From: Sphingomonas glacialis
GTDB lineage: Bacteria; Pseudomonadota; Alphaproteobacteria; Sphingomonadales; Sphingomonadaceae
Direction: 5' to 3'
DNA: 64,000 bases
Assembly (NCBI RefSeq): GCF_014653575.1
Contig: NZ_BNAQ01000003.1
Coordinates: 310,001-374,000, forward strand
Shown here: positions 9,305 through 17,684 of the stretch, in pieces
How positions within the stretch are numbered: position 1 is the first letter of the stretch
Layout of the letters: each line of letters starts with the position of its first letter
Translations under genes and position numbers: made by a program
Notes under the pieces: model-generated
Databases searched by the model: none
What the model was told of the DNA's origin: nothing
What the model saw: the letters and a program-made list of their open reading frames with translations, nothing else

Positions 9305-10906
9305 TTACGGAACCAAGATGGTGTCGACCGCCTCGGGCAGCAAGTCGGGATAGTCGAGCGTGTAGTGCAGGCCCCGCGATTCATGGCGGTGCAAGGCTGA
9401 ACGAACAATCAGTTCGGCGGTCTGGAGCAGATTGCGCAGCTCGATCAGATCGGGCGTCACGCGGAAATGGCCGTAATAGTCGTTCACTTCATCGGTCAGC
9501 ATGCGGATGCGATGCTGCGCGCGCTCGAGCCGCTTGGTCGTGCGCACGATCCCGACATAATTCCACATGAAGCGCCGGATCTCGGTCCAGTTCTGCTTGA
9601 TGACGACCTCCTCGTCCGAATCCTCGACGCGGCTCTCGTCCCACGCTCGGATCGGCGGCGGGGCGGGAAGTTCGTCCCAATGCTCGGCGATATGGTTGGC
9701 GCACGCCTCGCCGAAGACGAAGCATTCGAGCAGCGAGTTGGAGGCGAGGCGGTTGGCGCCGTGAAGTCCGCTCTCGCTGCACTCGCCCGCGGCATAGAGG
9801 CCGGGCAGGTCGGTGCGCCCGTCGAGATCGACCACCACGCCGCCACACGTATAGTGTTGCGCCGGCACCACCGGGATCGGATCCTTGGTCATGTCGATGC
9901 CGAGGCCGAGCAGCTTTTCGTGTATGTTGGGGAAGTGCTCGCGGATGAACGCTTCGCCCTTGTGGCTGATGTCGAGATGGACATAGTCGAGCCCGAGGCG
10001 CTTGATCTCATGATCGATCGCACGCGCCACGACATCGCGCGGCGCGAGTTCCAAGCGCGGGTCGAAATCGGGCATGAAGCGATAGCCCGTTTCGGGGATC
10101 AGCAGATGCCCGCCCTCGCCGCGCACCGCTTCGGTGATCAGGAAATTCTTGACCTCGAGATTGTAGAGGCAAGTCGGGTGGAACTGCATCATCTCCATGT
10201 TCGAGACGCGGCAGCCCGCGCGCCACGCCATCGCGATGCCGTCGCCGGTCGCGCCGCGTGGTGCGGTCGAGAAGAGATAGGTGCGGCCCGCCCCGCCGGT
10301 CGCGAGGATCGTCGCGCGCGCGGTGTAGACCTCGACACGGCCGGTCGCGCGGTTGACGGCGTAGACGCCCCAGACATGGCCCGCGCCCGAATAGCGCTCC
10401 TCGTGCTTGCCCGTGGCGAGGTCGATCGCGACCATATCGGGGACGAGCGTAATGTTGGGATGATCGGTCGCGGCGCGCTGCAGCGCTTCCTGCACCGCCC
10501 AGCCCGTCGCATCGGCGACGTGGACGATGCGGCGGTGGCTATGCCCGCCCTCGCGGGTGAGGTGGAGCGCATTCCCCTCGGTCGCGAACGGAACGCCGAG
10601 TTCCTCGAGCCGCGCGATTGCGGCGGGCGCCTGCGTCACGACGAACTCGACCGTCGCGCGGTCGTTGAGCCCGGCGCCGGCGATCATCGTGTCCTCGATA
10701 TGGCTCTCGAACGTATCGCCTTCCTCGAGCACCGCGGCGATCCCGCCCTGCGCCCAGGCGGTCGACCCCTCGTTCATCGCGCCCTTGGCGAGCACGGTGA
10801 CCTTGAAGCGATCGGCGAGATTGAGCGCGGCGGTGAGGCCGGCGGCGCCGGAGCCGATGATGAGGACGTCAGAGGTCTTGGTTTCGGGCACGCGCGTCTC
10901 TCTCAT
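9305..10906 (-). CDS. nadB: L-aspartate oxidase
   Basis: This flavoenzyme oxidises L-aspartate to iminoaspartate, the first step of de novo NAD synthesis. It has an N-terminal dinucleotide-binding fold (DVLIIGSGAAGLTAALNLA), the NEGSTAWAQGGIAAV segment and a C-terminal helical domain ending near ESRGLHYTLDYP, which separates NadB from succinate dehydrogenase SdhA. Length is 533 residues from the ATG at 10906. That ATG is only three bases from an intergenic palindrome; a GTG at 10891, preceded by a GAGAGAG purine run, is a possible alternative start. nadA and nadC are not adjacent. Confidence 0.95.
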   Translation of the reverse strand: MRETRVPETKTSDVLIIGSGAAGLTAALNLADRFKVTVLAKGAMNEGSTAWAQGGIAAVLEEGDTFESHIEDTMIAGAGLNDRATVEFVVTQAPAAIARLEELGVPFATEGNALHLTREGGHSHRRIVHVADATGWAVQEALQRAATDHPNITLVPDMVAIDLATGKHEERYSGAGHVWGVYAVNRATGRVEVYTARATILATGGAGRTYLFSTAPRGATGDGIAMAWRAGCRVSNMEMMQFHPTCLYNLEVKNFLITEAVRGEGGHLLIPETGYRFMPDFDPRLELAPRDVVARAIDHEIKRLGLDYVHLDISHKGEAFIREHFPNIHEKLLGLGIDMTKDPIPVVPAQHYTCGGVVVDLDGRTDLPGLYAAGECSESGLHGANRLASNSLLECFVFGEACANHIAEHWDELPAPPPIRAWDESRVEDSDEEVVIKQNWTEIRRFMWNYVGIVRTTKRLERAQHRIRMLTDEVNDYYGHFRVTPDLIELRNLLQTAELIVRSALHRHESRGLHYTLDYPDLLPEAVDTILVP

Positions 10907-10908
10907 AC

Positions 10909-11002
10909 CGTCGCCCCGGCGGAGGCGGGGGCGGCTCTGTTAGATGCGCGTCGCTGGCGTCTTGCGCAAACGCCAGCGGCCCCGGCCTCCGCCGGGGCGA
11001 CG
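10909..11002. repeat. REP-like nested palindrome, family A copy 1
   Basis: A 94-bp element with 27-bp outer arms (10909-10935 and 10976-11002; about two mismatches) containing CGTCGCCCCGGCGGAGGC and its complement, plus an inner hairpin (CGCTGGCGT at 10952-10960 with ACGCCAGCG at 10970-10978). It fills the space between the ABC ATPase stop and the nadB start. Copy 2 lies at 13759-13843. Read as protein, such elements give strings such as APAEAGA. Confidence 0.85.
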
Positions 11003-11003
11003 A

Positions 11004-11930
11004 TCACGCCGCGTTCGACGCCCGGGTCAGGTTGAGGAACACATCCTCGAGATCGGCCTCGCGCGTCGATACGTCCACAATCCCGTAGCCATCGGCCTGC
11101 ACCGCGGCGAGCACTTCGCCGGCATTCACCTTGTCCTTGGCGTAGGTAATCGCGAGCGTCCGCGTCCCCTTCAATTCGATCTTCTGGAAGCAGACCGCGC
11201 TCGGCGGCACCGCGACGTCACGGTCGACCGTCACCTCGACGAGCTTCTCGGTTGCCATGCCGACGAGCTCGCGCGTCGGCTTGTTGGCGATCACCTTGCC
11301 GTGGTTGATGATCGCGATCCGGTCGCAGAGCTGCTCGGCTTCCTCGAGATAATGCGTCGTCAGCACCACCGTCACGCCCTGCTCGTTGAGCTGGCGGACA
11401 TAGGCCCAGAGCTGCTGGCGCAGTTCGATGTCGACGCCTGCGGTCGGTTCGTCGAGCACCAGCACGGGCGGCGTGTGGACCATCGCTTTGGCGACCATCA
11501 GGCGGCGCTTCATCCCGCCCGACAGCGTGCGGGCATAGGCGTTGGCCTTGTCCTCGAGATGCACCGCGCGCAGCAATTCCATCGAACGGCGCTTCGCCTT
11601 GGGGACGCCGTAGAGCCCGGCCTGAATCTCGAGCGTCTCGATCGGCGTGAAGAACGGGTCGAACAGGATCTCCTGGTTGACGATCCCGATCGACGCCTTG
11701 GCGTTGCGCGGATGCTGGTCGGTGTCGAAGCCCCAGATCGTGGCGGTGCCGCTGGTCTTGTTGACGAGGCCGGCTAGGATGTTGATCAGCGTCGACTTGC
11801 CTGCGCCGTTCGGGCCGAGCAGCCCGAAGATCTGGCCGCGCGGCACATCGAACGACACGTCGTCGAGCGCGCGCTTGCCGCCCTTGTAGGTCTTGCACAG
11901 GTTCGCGATGGAGATGGCGGCCTCGGTCAT
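11004..11930 (-). CDS. ABC transporter ATP-binding protein (ABC-2 export type)
   Basis: A 308-residue ATPase subunit with Walker A (GPNGAGKST), the signature LSGGMKRRL, Walker B (VLVLDEPTAGVD) and the switch His in LTTHYLEEAE. The roughly 70-residue C-terminal extension after the nucleotide-binding domain resembles the DrrA/NodI group that works with ABC-2 membrane proteins in drug or polysaccharide export. The ATG at 11930 begins the conserved MTEAAISIANL; the longer upstream frame covers an intergenic palindrome. No permease gene is adjacent, so its partner must be elsewhere. Confidence 0.88.
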   Translation of the reverse strand: MTEAAISIANLCKTYKGGKRALDDVSFDVPRGQIFGLLGPNGAGKSTLINILAGLVNKTSGTATIWGFDTDQHPRNAKASIGIVNQEILFDPFFTPIETLEIQAGLYGVPKAKRRSMELLRAVHLEDKANAYARTLSGGMKRRLMVAKAMVHTPPVLVLDEPTAGVDIELRQQLWAYVRQLNEQGVTVVLTTHYLEEAEQLCDRIAIINHGKVIANKPTRELVGMATEKLVEVTVDRDVAVPPSAVCFQKIELKGTRTLAITYAKDKVNAGEVLAAVQADGYGIVDVSTREADLEDVFLNLTRASNAA

Positions 11931-11966
11931 GCCTTGCGCATAGCGCGCGATTGCGGGCCGGTCATC

Positions 11967-11988
11967 CCCCTCCCGCAAGCGGGAGGGG
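11967..11988. repeat. Perfect 10-bp-stem palindrome
   Basis: CCCCTCCCGC (11967-11976) and GCGGGAGGGG (11979-11988) form a tight hairpin with a two-base loop. It lies in the 142-bp space between the divergent ABC ATPase and zinc-protein genes. The rest of this gap shows no clear promoter to me. Confidence 0.7.
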
Positions 11989-12072
11989 AGCAAGAAGGAT
12001 GCGCCCGCCCCAAGCCGCGCCCGGAGACAAGGGGCGTTGAAGCGAAGCATCGACCTTGCTACACGCGCCTCC

Positions 12073-12306
12073 ATGATCGCACCGCCCGAAATCCTGCGCG
12101 TAACGCATGCCCGCAACATCTGTGACGGCGCGACCGACATTCCCGGCGGCGCAAGCCTCGGCCATCCGCGCGTCTTTCTCGAAATCGACGAGAGCGGCTA
12201 TGTCGATTGCGGCTATTGCGACCGCCGCTTCGTGCTGATCGGCGGGCCCGCCGATGGCGTCGATCCATCGACTTTGCACGATCACGGGGATGGCGCGGGA
12301 CGCTAA
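12073..12306 (+). CDS. Small zf-CHCC zinc-finger protein (NDUFS6-like)
   Basis: A 77-residue protein with the Cys/His pattern of the zf-CHCC family: Cys in ARNICDG, His in GHPRVFLEI, then CGYC. This is the zinc-binding domain of the mitochondrial complex I accessory subunit NDUFS6, which alphaproteobacteria encode as a free-standing small protein. A role in respiratory complex I assembly is inferred from the eukaryotic homologue. The ATG at 12073 was chosen because it begins the conserved region. tldD follows 18 bp downstream on the same strand. Confidence 0.85.
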   Translation: MIAPPEILRVTHARNICDGATDIPGGASLGHPRVFLEIDESGYVDCGYCDRRFVLIGGPADGVDPSTLHDHGDGAGR

Positions 12307-12324
12307 CCTGCCTATATTCGTCGG

Positions 12325-13755
12325 ATGACCAGTCCGACAGACCCCCGCGCGTTCCTGTATCATGACGGCCAGCTCTCGCCCGACGAAGCGCAGGCGCTCA
12401 CCGCCGCCGCACTCGGCAAGGCCGATGATGGCGAGCTGTATCTGCAATATCGCAAGTCCGAGGCGTTCGGCTTCGACGACGGTCGGCTGAAAACCGCGAG
12501 CTACGACACGCATTCTGGCTTTGGCCTGCGCGCCGTGTCGGGCGAGATGACCGCCTTCGCGCACGCCAACGAGCTCAGCGCCGCCGCCATCAAGCGCGCG
12601 AGCGAGACGATGGCGCTGATCGATCCGTCGAGCGCGCCCAAGGCCGGCCCGCCGCGCGCGACCAACCGCCACCTCTACACCGCTTCCGATCCGCTCGATC
12701 TCGTTCCCTTCGCCGACAAGGTGAACCTCTGCCAGACGATCGACGCCGCCGCGCGTGCGCGCGATCCGCGCGTCGCGCAGGTTTCGGTCTCGCTGTCGGG
12801 CAGTTGGAACGTCGTCGAGATCGTCCGCGCCGACGGTTTCATCGCCACCGACGTGCGCCCGCTCGTCCGCCTTAACGTCTCGATCGTGGTCGAGCAGAAC
12901 GGCCGGCGCGAGACGGGGACGTTCGGGCTCGGCGGCCGCTACCTCTACGACGAGCTGATGTCGCCTGAGACCTGGAACCGCGCGATCGACGAGGCGCTGG
13001 CGCAAGCCGTCGTCAATCTCGACTCGGTCGCCGCACCCGCCGGCGAGATGACCGTGCTGCTCGGGCCGGGCTGGCCCGGCATCCTGCTCCACGAAGCGAT
13101 CGGCCACGGGCTCGAGGGCGATTTCAACCGCAAGGGCACCAGCGCCTTCTCCGGCCGGATCGGCGAGCGCGTCGCGGCACCCGGCGTCACCGTCGTCGAC
13201 GACGGCTCGATCGCCGACAAGCGCGGCTCGCTGTCGATCGACGATGAGGGCACGCCGACGCAGGAAAACGTGCTGATCGAAGACGGTATCCTCAAGGGCT
13301 ATATCCAGGACCGGCTCAACGCCCGGTTGATGGGCGTCGCGCCGACCGGCAACGGTCGCCGCGAATCCTTCGCGCACGCACCGATGCCGCGGATGACCAA
13401 CACCTTCATGCGCGGCGGCAAGGATGATCCCGCCGAGCTGCTCAGCCGCGTCAAGAACGGCATCTTCGCCAAGTCGTTCGGCGGCGGACAGGTCGATATC
13501 GTGTCCGGAAAATTCGTGTTCAGCTGCACCGAGGCATACAAGATCGAGAACGGCCGCATCGGCGCACCGATCAAGGGCGCGACGCTGATCGGCGATGGCC
13601 CCTCCTGCCTCACCCGCGTCGAGGGCATCGGCAACGATTTCGCGCTCGACGAGGGCGTCGGCATCTGCGGCAAAGGCGGGCAGAGCGTTCCGGCCGGCGT
13701 CGGGCAGCCGACCTTGCTGGTGGCAGGGCTGACGGTCGGTGGGACGGCGATGTAG
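12325..13755 (+). CDS. tldD: Metalloprotease TldD
   Basis: A 476-residue member of the TldD/PmbA family, peptidases that form a heterodimer (TldD with TldE/PmbA) and degrade unfolded peptides or mature ribosomal peptides such as microcins. The metal-binding HExxxH motif is clear in LLHEAIGHGLEGD (His256, Glu257, His261), with the downstream zinc-ligand region around GGGQVDIVSGKFVFSC. The partner PmbA is not in the window. An intergenic palindrome begins three bases after the stop codon. Confidence 0.95.
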   Translation: MTSPTDPRAFLYHDGQLSPDEAQALTAAALGKADDGELYLQYRKSEAFGFDDGRLKTASYDTHSGFGLRAVSGEMTAFAHANELSAAAIKRASETMALIDPSSAPKAGPPRATNRHLYTASDPLDLVPFADKVNLCQTIDAAARARDPRVAQVSVSLSGSWNVVEIVRADGFIATDVRPLVRLNVSIVVEQNGRRETGTFGLGGRYLYDELMSPETWNRAIDEALAQAVVNLDSVAAPAGEMTVLLGPGWPGILLHEAIGHGLEGDFNRKGTSAFSGRIGERVAAPGVTVVDDGSIADKRGSLSIDDEGTPTQENVLIEDGILKGYIQDRLNARLMGVAPTGNGRRESFAHAPMPRMTNTFMRGGKDDPAELLSRVKNGIFAKSFGGGQVDIVSGKFVFSCTEAYKIENGRIGAPIKGATLIGDGPSCLTRVEGIGNDFALDEGVGICGKGGQSVPAGVGQPTLLVAGLTVGGTAM

Positions 13756-13758
13756 GGG

Positions 13759-13843
13759 CGTCGCCCCGGCGCAGGCCGGGGCCGCTTCATTGGCGGACGG
13801 ATCGTTCGATATCGCAGCGGCCCCGGCCTCCGCCGGGGCGACG
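13759..13843. repeat. REP-like palindrome, family A copy 2
   Basis: An 85-bp element with 27-bp arms at 13759-13785 and 13817-13843 that are complementary with a single mismatch, separated by 31 bp. The arms carry the same core (CGTCGCCCCGGCG and GCCTCCGCCGGGGCGACG) as the copy at 10909-11002. The right arm ends nine bases before the ATG of the DUF5996 gene, so its transcript leader would contain the whole hairpin. Confidence 0.88.
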
Positions 13844-13852
13844 GAGAGCAGG

Positions 13853-14800
13853 ATGACCGAAGCAACGATCTCCCCTTGGCCCGAACTCGACTGGACCGCC
13901 TGGCGCGAGACCGCAATTGGGTTGCAACTCCGCACGCAGATCATCGGCAAGGTGCGGCTCGCGCTGACGCCGTGGCTCAACCATAGCTGGCACGTGCCGC
14001 TCTACGTCTCGGCGCGCGGGCTGACGAGTTCGGCGATCCCGATCGGCGACCGGATCCTCGAGATCGAGTTCGACCTGCTCCACGACCGCCTCGTCTTCAT
14101 GACCAGCGACGGACGCAGCCGCGGGATCGGACTCGGCCCGGGCAGCATCGCGCATTTCCACCAGACCGTGATCACCTGCCTCACCGAGCTCGATGTACCC
14201 GCACAGTTCGACGGCGTGCCCAGCGAAATGGCCGACGTCCCGCCCTTCGCCGAGGATACCGCCGACCGCCCGTACGACGCCGACGCCGTCCGCGCCTTCT
14301 GGCGTGCGCTGATCCAGGTCGCGCGTGTGTTCGGCGAATTCCGCACCGGCTTCCTCGGCAAGGCCTCGCCCGTCCATTTCTTCTGGGGCAGCTTCGATCT
14401 CGCCGCGACGCGCTTTTCGGGCCGGGCGGCACCGCGCCATCCCGGGGGCTTTCCCGGCCTGCCCGATGCGGTGACGTGCGAAGCCTATAGCCATGAGGAA
14501 GCCAGCGTCGGCTTCTGGCCGGGCAGCGACGCCTATCCACATGCCGCGTTCTACGCCTATGCCTATCCCTCGCCCGCCGCCTATGCGCAGGCGCCTGTCG
14601 AACCCGCCGAAGCCAGCTGGAACGCCGATCTCGGCGAGTTCCTGCTCGATTATGATGTCGTGCGCAGCGCCGCCGATCCGAGCGAAACCTTGCTGGCCTT
14701 CTGCCAATCGACCTACGCCGCCGCCGCCGATCTCGCCGACTGGGATCGCGATGCGCTCGAATGTCCGCTCGGCCGCCCACGGATTCCCCGCATCGTCTGA
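13853..14800 (+). CDS. DUF5996 family protein
   Basis: A 315-residue soluble protein recognised from the conserved opening WPELDWTAWRETAIGLQLRT and the aromatic-rich segments SPVHFFWGSFDLAATRFSGR and FYAYAYPSP of the DUF5996 family. Its biochemical role is unknown. It has no signal peptide or membrane segment. The ATG at 13853 follows a purine-rich GGAGAGCAGG ribosome-binding stretch that directly abuts the right arm of the preceding palindrome. A PPOX-family gene follows 18 bp downstream. Confidence 0.8.
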   Translation: MTEATISPWPELDWTAWRETAIGLQLRTQIIGKVRLALTPWLNHSWHVPLYVSARGLTSSAIPIGDRILEIEFDLLHDRLVFMTSDGRSRGIGLGPGSIAHFHQTVITCLTELDVPAQFDGVPSEMADVPPFAEDTADRPYDADAVRAFWRALIQVARVFGEFRTGFLGKASPVHFFWGSFDLAATRFSGRAAPRHPGGFPGLPDAVTCEAYSHEEASVGFWPGSDAYPHAAFYAYAYPSPAAYAQAPVEPAEASWNADLGEFLLDYDVVRSAADPSETLLAFCQSTYAAAADLADWDRDALECPLGRPRIPRIV

Positions 14801-14818
14801 AAGGGCTATACGCACGGC

Positions 14819-15397
14819 ATGGAAATGTTCTCGGCCATTAACGATGCGCACCGCGCCTTCATCGCGAAGCAGCCCGTCTTCTTTGTCGCCACCGCCGCTG
14901 CGGGGGCGCGGGTCAACCTCAGCCCCAAGGGCATGGACAGCTTCCGCGTGCTCGGCGCCAATCGCGTCGCCTATCTCGACCTCGGCGGATCGGGCAACGA
15001 GACACAGGCGCATCTTGTCGCCGACGGCCGCATCACGATCATGTTCTGCGCGTTCGATAATCCCGCGCTGATCCTGCGGCTCTATGGAACGGGCAGCTTC
15101 ACCATCGCGGGCGAGCCCGGCTATGACGATCTCGCAGGTCAATTCCCCGCGCTCGCCGGGGCGCGGCAGGTGTTCGATATACGAGTCGACAGCGTCCAGA
15201 CCAGCTGCGGTTGGGGCGTTCCGCGCATGACGCTCGATCGTCCACGCGACACGCTCGTCAAATTTCACGCACAGCAGGACCCCGACGCCCGCCTCGCCGT
15301 GATCGCCAAGCGCACCCACAGCATCGATGGCTTGCCGGTGCGCGTCCAGAAGATCCTGCCCGCCTTCGATCCGCTCGAAGGGACCAACGGGCGATGA
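14819..15397 (+). CDS. Pyridoxamine 5'-phosphate oxidase family protein
   Basis: A 192-residue flavin-binding split-barrel protein. The N-terminal part (PVFFVATAAAGARVNLSPKG) and the following LGANRVAYLDLGGSGNET segment are typical of FMN-dependent PPOX-like proteins. The substrate is unknown; it is not PdxH, whose characteristic C-terminus is missing. The stop codon overlaps the start of the next gene (ATGA at 15394), indicating translational coupling. The family call is solid; the function is not known. Confidence 0.82.
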   Translation: MEMFSAINDAHRAFIAKQPVFFVATAAAGARVNLSPKGMDSFRVLGANRVAYLDLGGSGNETQAHLVADGRITIMFCAFDNPALILRLYGTGSFTIAGEPGYDDLAGQFPALAGARQVFDIRVDSVQTSCGWGVPRMTLDRPRDTLVKFHAQQDPDARLAVIAKRTHSIDGLPVRVQKILPAFDPLEGTNGR

Positions 15398-15597
15398 GTC
15401 TGGTCGAGGTCGGTCGGTTCGCGCGCAACGAAGCCTATATCGTCGTCGGACGGCTCGAGTCCGAAGGCATCATGGCGCTCGCGCTCGACGGCAATGCGAG
15501 CATTGCCGATGGCAGTCAGTTCTTCATTCCGGTCCGCGTGATGGTCGATGACGACGATGTCGACGCGGCGCGGGCTATCCTTGCCGAATCTGCCTGA
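15394..15597 (+). CDS. DUF2007 family small protein
   Basis: A 67-residue protein beginning MSLVEVGRFARNEAYIVVGRL and containing PVRVMVDDDDVDAARAIL, the pattern of DUF2007, a small ferredoxin-like fold proposed as a signal-transduction accessory domain. The ATG overlaps the TGA of the PPOX gene. It is the last gene before the nitrogen-regulated glnK-amt unit, and the sigma-54 promoter begins about 90 bp after its stop. Confidence 0.75.
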   Translation: MSLVEVGRFARNEAYIVVGRLESEGIMALALDGNASIADGSQFFIPVRVMVDDDDVDAARAILAESA

Positions 15598-15644
15598 TTC
15601 TTAGGCAGCGATTCGCAACTGCACAAAAATTTACGATGCGGTAA

Positions 15645-16082
<438 letters not shown>

Positions 16083-16108
16083 GCGGGTCCGACTTTAAGG
16101 GGGTATCG

Positions 16109-17527
16109 ATGAAGCAATCGACCAAATTGGGTTTTGCGGGTCTGGCAGCTGTCGCGGCGATCGCCGCGCTCCCGGCCTGGGCGCAGGCGCCCGTGGCGGC
16201 CGCCGCCAAGCCGTTCGTGCCGACTGCGGCGATGGTCAACAAGGGCGACACCGCCTGGATGCTGACCTCGTCGGTCCTCGTGCTGATGATGTCGGTGCCC
16301 GGCCTCGCGCTGTTCTACGGCGGCCTGGTCCGCACCAAGAACATGCTGTCGGTGCTGATGCAGGTCTTCATGATCGTCTGCATCGCGGCTTTGGTGTGGG
16401 TCAGCTGGGGCTATTCGATGGCCTTCACCGGCGGCTCACAGTTCGTCGGCGGGTTCGGCAAGCTGTTCCTCAAGGGCGTCGACGCCAATTCGCTCGCGGC
16501 GACCTTCTCGAACGGCGTCTACATTCCCGAATATGCCTATGTCTGCTTCCAGATGACGTTTGCATGCATCACGCCCGCGCTGATCGTCGGCGCGTTCGCC
16601 GAGCGCGTGAAGTTCACGCCGTTGATGGTGTTCATGGTCGCCTGGATGACAATCGTCTATTTCCCGATCGCACACATGGTGTGGTATTGGGCGGGCCCGG
16701 ATTTCCTCCCCAACGCGCCGACCGACTTCGGCTTCCTCTACGGCAAGGGCGCGCTCGACTTCGCTGGCGGCACCGTGGTGCACATCAATGCCGGGATCGC
16801 CGGGCTCGTCGGCTGCCTCGTGATCGGCAAGCGCGCGGGCTTCAACAAGGAGCCGATGCCGCCGCACTCGCTGACCATGACGATGATCGGCGCCAGCCTG
16901 CTGTGGGTCGGCTGGTTCGGCTTCAACGCCGGTTCCAACCTCGAATCGAACGGCCTGACGGCACTCGCCTTCATCAACACCTTCGTCGCGACGGCAGCAG
17001 CCGGCGTGTCGTGGGCGGTGATCGACCAGATCAAGCACGGCAAGCCGTCGCTGCTCGGCGCGGTAACGGGCGCAGTTGCCGGCCTCGTCGCGATCACCCC
17101 GGCCTCGGGCTTCGCTTCGCCGATGACCTCGATCATTCTCGGCCTGCTCGTCTCGCCGCTCTGCTTCTTCTTCGTCACCACGGTGAAGAGCTGGGGCAAG
17201 TATGACGACTCGCTCGACGTGTTCGGCGTGCATTGCGTCGGCGGCATCTTCGGCGCGCTGGCGACCGGCGTGGTCGCCGATCCCAAGCTCGGCGGCCAGG
17301 GCTGGGTCGATTACACCGCCGCGGTCGCCAAGCCCGGCGTGTACGACATGGCGACGCAGTTGTGGACGCAGGCCGAAGCGGTCGCGATCACGCTGGTCTG
17401 GTCGGGCGGCGTTTCGGCCGTGCTGTTCCTGATCCTCAAATACACCGTCGGCATCCGCCCTTCGCAAGAAGTCGAGCACGAAGGCCTCGACATCTCCGAA
17501 CATGGCGAGCGCGCCTACAATTATTGA
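16109..17527 (+). CDS. amt: Ammonium transporter
   Basis: A 472-residue inner-membrane channel of the Amt/MEP/Rh family that imports ammonium. It begins with a cleavable signal peptide (cut near PAWAQA), then about 11 membrane segments. Family landmarks include GLALFYGGLVRTKN, the DFAGGTVVHINAGIAGLVG segment with the first pore histidine, and DVFGVHCVGGIFGALATG with the second. The ATG at 16109 follows an AAGGGGG ribosome-binding stretch. It forms an operon with glnK, and two hairpins, the second a strong terminator, follow the stop. Confidence 0.96.
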   Translation: MKQSTKLGFAGLAAVAAIAALPAWAQAPVAAAAKPFVPTAAMVNKGDTAWMLTSSVLVLMMSVPGLALFYGGLVRTKNMLSVLMQVFMIVCIAALVWVSWGYSMAFTGGSQFVGGFGKLFLKGVDANSLAATFSNGVYIPEYAYVCFQMTFACITPALIVGAFAERVKFTPLMVFMVAWMTIVYFPIAHMVWYWAGPDFLPNAPTDFGFLYGKGALDFAGGTVVHINAGIAGLVGCLVIGKRAGFNKEPMPPHSLTMTMIGASLLWVGWFGFNAGSNLESNGLTALAFINTFVATAAAGVSWAVIDQIKHGKPSLLGAVTGAVAGLVAITPASGFASPMTSIILGLLVSPLCFFFVTTVKSWGKYDDSLDVFGVHCVGGIFGALATGVVADPKLGGQGWVDYTAAVAKPGVYDMATQLWTQAEAVAITLVWSGGVSAVLFLILKYTVGIRPSQEVEHEGLDISEHGERAYNY

Positions 17528-17534
17528 CCAGATT

Positions 17535-17564
17535 GGGGGGCGGGCCCCGAACGATCCGCCCCCC
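17535..17564 (+). terminator. GC-rich hairpin after amt
   Basis: GGGGGGCGG (17535-17543) pairs with CCGCCCCCC (17556-17564) around a 12-nt loop, eight bases after the amt stop. There is no T-tract, so it may protect the 3' end or pause polymerase ahead of the stronger terminator 30 bp later. Confidence 0.55.
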
Positions 17565-17593
17565 TCACGATGTTCCTCCTGCGGACGACCTAA

Positions 17594-17624
17594 GGCCGGT
17601 GCGGCAACGCACCGGCCCTTTTTT
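17594..17624 (+). terminator. Rho-independent terminator of glnK-amt
   Basis: GGCCGGTGCG (17594-17603), tetraloop GCAA, CGCACCGGCC (17608-17617), then a run of six T. This is a textbook intrinsic terminator closing the glnK-amt transcript. Confidence 0.93.
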
Positions 17625-17684
17625 GTTTGGGGTGCGTACCAACAGCTGACATGCTCGCTCCTAGAAAACCGGGGGGGCATCGCG

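Noticed and set aside
13990..14001. CACGTG core as another parS site
   Set aside because: Its flanks (GG...CC) do not match the TGTTNCACGTGAAACA pattern, and it lies in the middle of the DUF5996 coding region far from the origin cluster.
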